A stretch of 61,326 nt of DNA, from contig CAIOHJ010000176.1 of assembly GCA_903858085.1 (NCBI GenBank), positions 1 through 61,326 on the forward strand. Direction: 5' to 3'. Positions 59,902 to 61,326 of the stretch are shown here, piece by piece (position 1 is the first letter of the stretch; every line of letters begins with the position of its first letter). The notes beneath the pieces were generated by a model. It was not told the origin of the DNA and made no database searches. It saw only the letters and a list, made by a program, of their open reading frames with translations. This DNA is from an uncultured Chloroflexota bacterium. GTDB taxonomy: Bacteria; Chloroflexota; Anaerolineae; Caldilineales; Caldilineaceae. A program made the translations under genes and the position numbers.

Positions 59902-61326
59902 CAGCAATTCCAAATGAGGAATTTAAGGGGGCGAGTGTTGGATTTCAAGGCCGTCAATCATGAAGTCAAAGAGGTGTTGCCAGTTGTCAAAGAGCAGGTA
60001 GCGCGTCAAGGCTCTGAAATCATGAAAGAAGGTGCGCCGAACGGCAAGGGTCTCGCGCAACAGCCGATACTCATGGTTGGCGATGTGCAAAGTCGTGTGC
60101 ACAAGAAAAGCCAGCAAATTGAGGGTAAATAATGTATTGGCGAGATAGAGTGCGCCATGGCCAAAGTTGTGTTCCAGGTGGTAGCCTTGATTTTTGAGCA
60201 CATTGATGTTCTCATTTTCGACTTTCCAACGGGTACGGCCCATGCTGGAAACCACAGCAACATTGGCAACCGAAAGCGCATGATTGGTGACCCAAGCATT
60301 GTGGTAGATGGAAGCGCCGGTTTTGGCATGCGTGATGTGTAACTCGCACCAGTTGCCGTAAAGCGCATCGTTGCCAGCACGGAGCGGGACCCGACTGGCA
60401 AGACGATAGGTCCAGAGTTCATGATGACGACCGTTCCACCGCCGCACTTGATGGGTCGTGACCCCGCCAGTCTTTTCCAGCAAGGCAACTTCTTGGTAGA
60501 GCGTAACATGTGAATCAGGTTTGCAGACGAAAATGAAGTACTGCTGGTAGGTTTGGTCAATCAGTGCACAGAGGGGTTGATTGGCATACAGATCGTCCCC
60601 CAAATAGGTGACGCTGCGTGGTGCAAAGCGGGCGCGATGTTGCTGCAGCCAACGTTTGACTGCGGTGCGTTCACAGTCCTGTTTTTCATGGCCATCCTGC
60701 GGCACGATGCACTCGGGCGGCAACGACAAGACGTGTGGACAATCAGGTTTGACGATCACCGGTGCGATGGCGCTATGATAGTAGTGCACTGTACCCTGGC
60801 TATCCCGTCGCTGTTGACAGTGCTCACAATGGATTTGGGTCGATGTATGATAGGTTACGCCGTCCATGGCAATCAGGAGCGTTCCCTCCAGGCAGCGATA
60901 GCTGTCCAGGTGACCAGCTGCGGCCAACTCATCGATAACCCACCAATAATCGGCGTGGATTTCGGTGGGCGCTACGGGGTCCAGTAAGTTTCGAATCTGT
61001 TGGTCGCTTGGAATTTGCGCCATTTCGAATAGCGTTTTTGCATTGCTGTTTTGCTTCTTCTGCTCCATGTCACGCTGGAAGGCGAGAAATGAGGCCGCCT
61101 GCATGAAAAAGACGGAAAAGGCCGCCAATGCACCGTCGGTCATCGTGTACTTCTGGCTATTGTTACCTTTGCGCACATCAGTCAGCGTCAGCCATGACGC
61201 ACGCAATCGCTCAATGATCCGGCCCATTTTTATCTGTTTGGTCATCGTTCGCTCCTTGAATTCGATGACCTACAGTAACAGATTTTTGCGCCCTTGTCAC
61301 TAGCATTTCCTCATTTGGAATTGCTG
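59902..61326. mobile_element. Complete insertion sequence with 20-bp terminal inverted repeats
   Basis: The left end (59902-59921) and right end (61307-61326) are perfect 20-bp inverted repeats starting CAGCAATTCC. They enclose one transposase gene on the minus strand, giving an element of 1425 bp. The right repeat ends exactly at the window edge, so a target-site duplication cannot be tested. The IS family is not assigned with certainty; the transposase is of the IS4-like DDE type. Confidence 0.9.
59923..61245 (-). CDS. DDE transposase of the terminal IS
   Basis: The 440-residue transposase has a likely DDE triad: Asp128 (AMDGV), Asp217 or 218 (GDDLY) and Glu343 or 345 (KVENEN). A CxxC pair (CEHC, about 140-143) may bind zinc. 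The final RWKVENENINVLKNQGYHLEHNFGHG block with the Glu is typical of IS4-like transposases. AAGGAGCG stands before ATG 61245. The gene is intact and fills nearly the whole element, stopping one base inside the left repeat. Codon use is more AT-rich than in the neighbouring genes, in line with recent transfer. Confidence 0.9.
   Translation of the reverse strand: MTKQIKMGRIIERLRASWLTLTDVRKGNNSQKYTMTDGALAAFSVFFMQAASFLAFQRDMEQKKQNSNAKTLFEMAQIPSDQQIRNLLDPVAPTEIHADYWWVIDELAAAGHLDSYRCLEGTLLIAMDGVTYHTSTQIHCEHCQQRRDSQGTVHYYHSAIAPVIVKPDCPHVLSLPPECIVPQDGHEKQDCERTAVKRWLQQHRARFAPRSVTYLGDDLYANQPLCALIDQTYQQYFIFVCKPDSHVTLYQEVALLEKTGGVTTHQVRRWNGRHHELWTYRLASRVPLRAGNDALYGNWCELHITHAKTGASIYHNAWVTNHALSVANVAVVSSMGRTRWKVENENINVLKNQGYHLEHNFGHGALYLANTLFTLNLLAFLVHTTLHIANHEYRLLRETLAVRRTFFHDFRALTRYLLFDNWQHLFDFMIDGLEIQHSPP

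Overview
The window is about 61 kb of GC-rich bacterial chromosome. It is densely coded, with short intergenic gaps, ATGA stop/start overlaps and frequent GTG starts. The lipoproteins carry Ala/Pro/Glu linkers after the lipobox, and the set includes a LysW-like zinc protein, a RIO-type kinase, DUF1800/DUF1501 genes and C4-zinc L28 and L31 ribosomal proteins. Together these suggest a member of the Chloroflexota, perhaps Caldilinea-like. That placement is inference; no rRNA gene is present to settle it. I saw no tRNA, rRNA, CRISPR array, prophage or classical defence system.

Region 1 (1-11.7 kb): a short-chain dehydrogenase faces a RIO-family kinase. The kinase has a well-formed leader: promoter, 20-codon leader ORF, intrinsic terminator, then the gene. 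Divergent from it is a catabolic operon with a DhaK/DhaL-type ketose kinase, a ribose/AI-2-type ABC importer (binding protein, double ATPase, two permeases), a beta-hydroxyacid dehydrogenase and hflX.

Region 2 (11.7-31 kb) is housekeeping: PEP synthase and its regulatory kinase/phosphatase, divergent from citrate synthase; recG, degV, rpmB (L28), rlmN, ftsH, a small SMR/EamA-like transporter, a HAD phosphatase, glycogen phosphorylase, a histone-deacetylase-family hydrolase, thymidine kinase and the L21-L27-L31 operon.

Region 3 (30.8-37.8 kb) is an efflux locus: a TetR regulator overlapping an MFS exporter, then a MacAB/DevBCA-like set of adaptor, FtsX-type permease, ATPase and a second adaptor.

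Region 4 (37.8-55.7 kb) is mostly cell-envelope and sensory genes: a repeat-tailed lipoprotein, a membrane protein ending in a helix-turn-helix, an unknown one-TM protein, a duplicated-FAS1 lipoprotein, a chromate-type transporter, a maltose-type ABC importer without its ATPase, an LCP-family protein, a phosphatase-like/TM/propeller-like fusion, and a DUF1800-DUF1501 pair.

Region 5 (55.7-61.3 kb): a LysW-like acidic zinc protein, a YigZ/IMPACT protein, a ROK sugar kinase, galT, a SorC-family regulator whose 3' end overlaps galT, and a complete insertion sequence whose terminal repeat coincides with the end of the window.

The most interesting signals are the attenuator-like leader of the RIO kinase, the membrane-embedded regulator pair, the phosphatase-propeller fusion beside the LCP gene, and the extended LysW-like protein.
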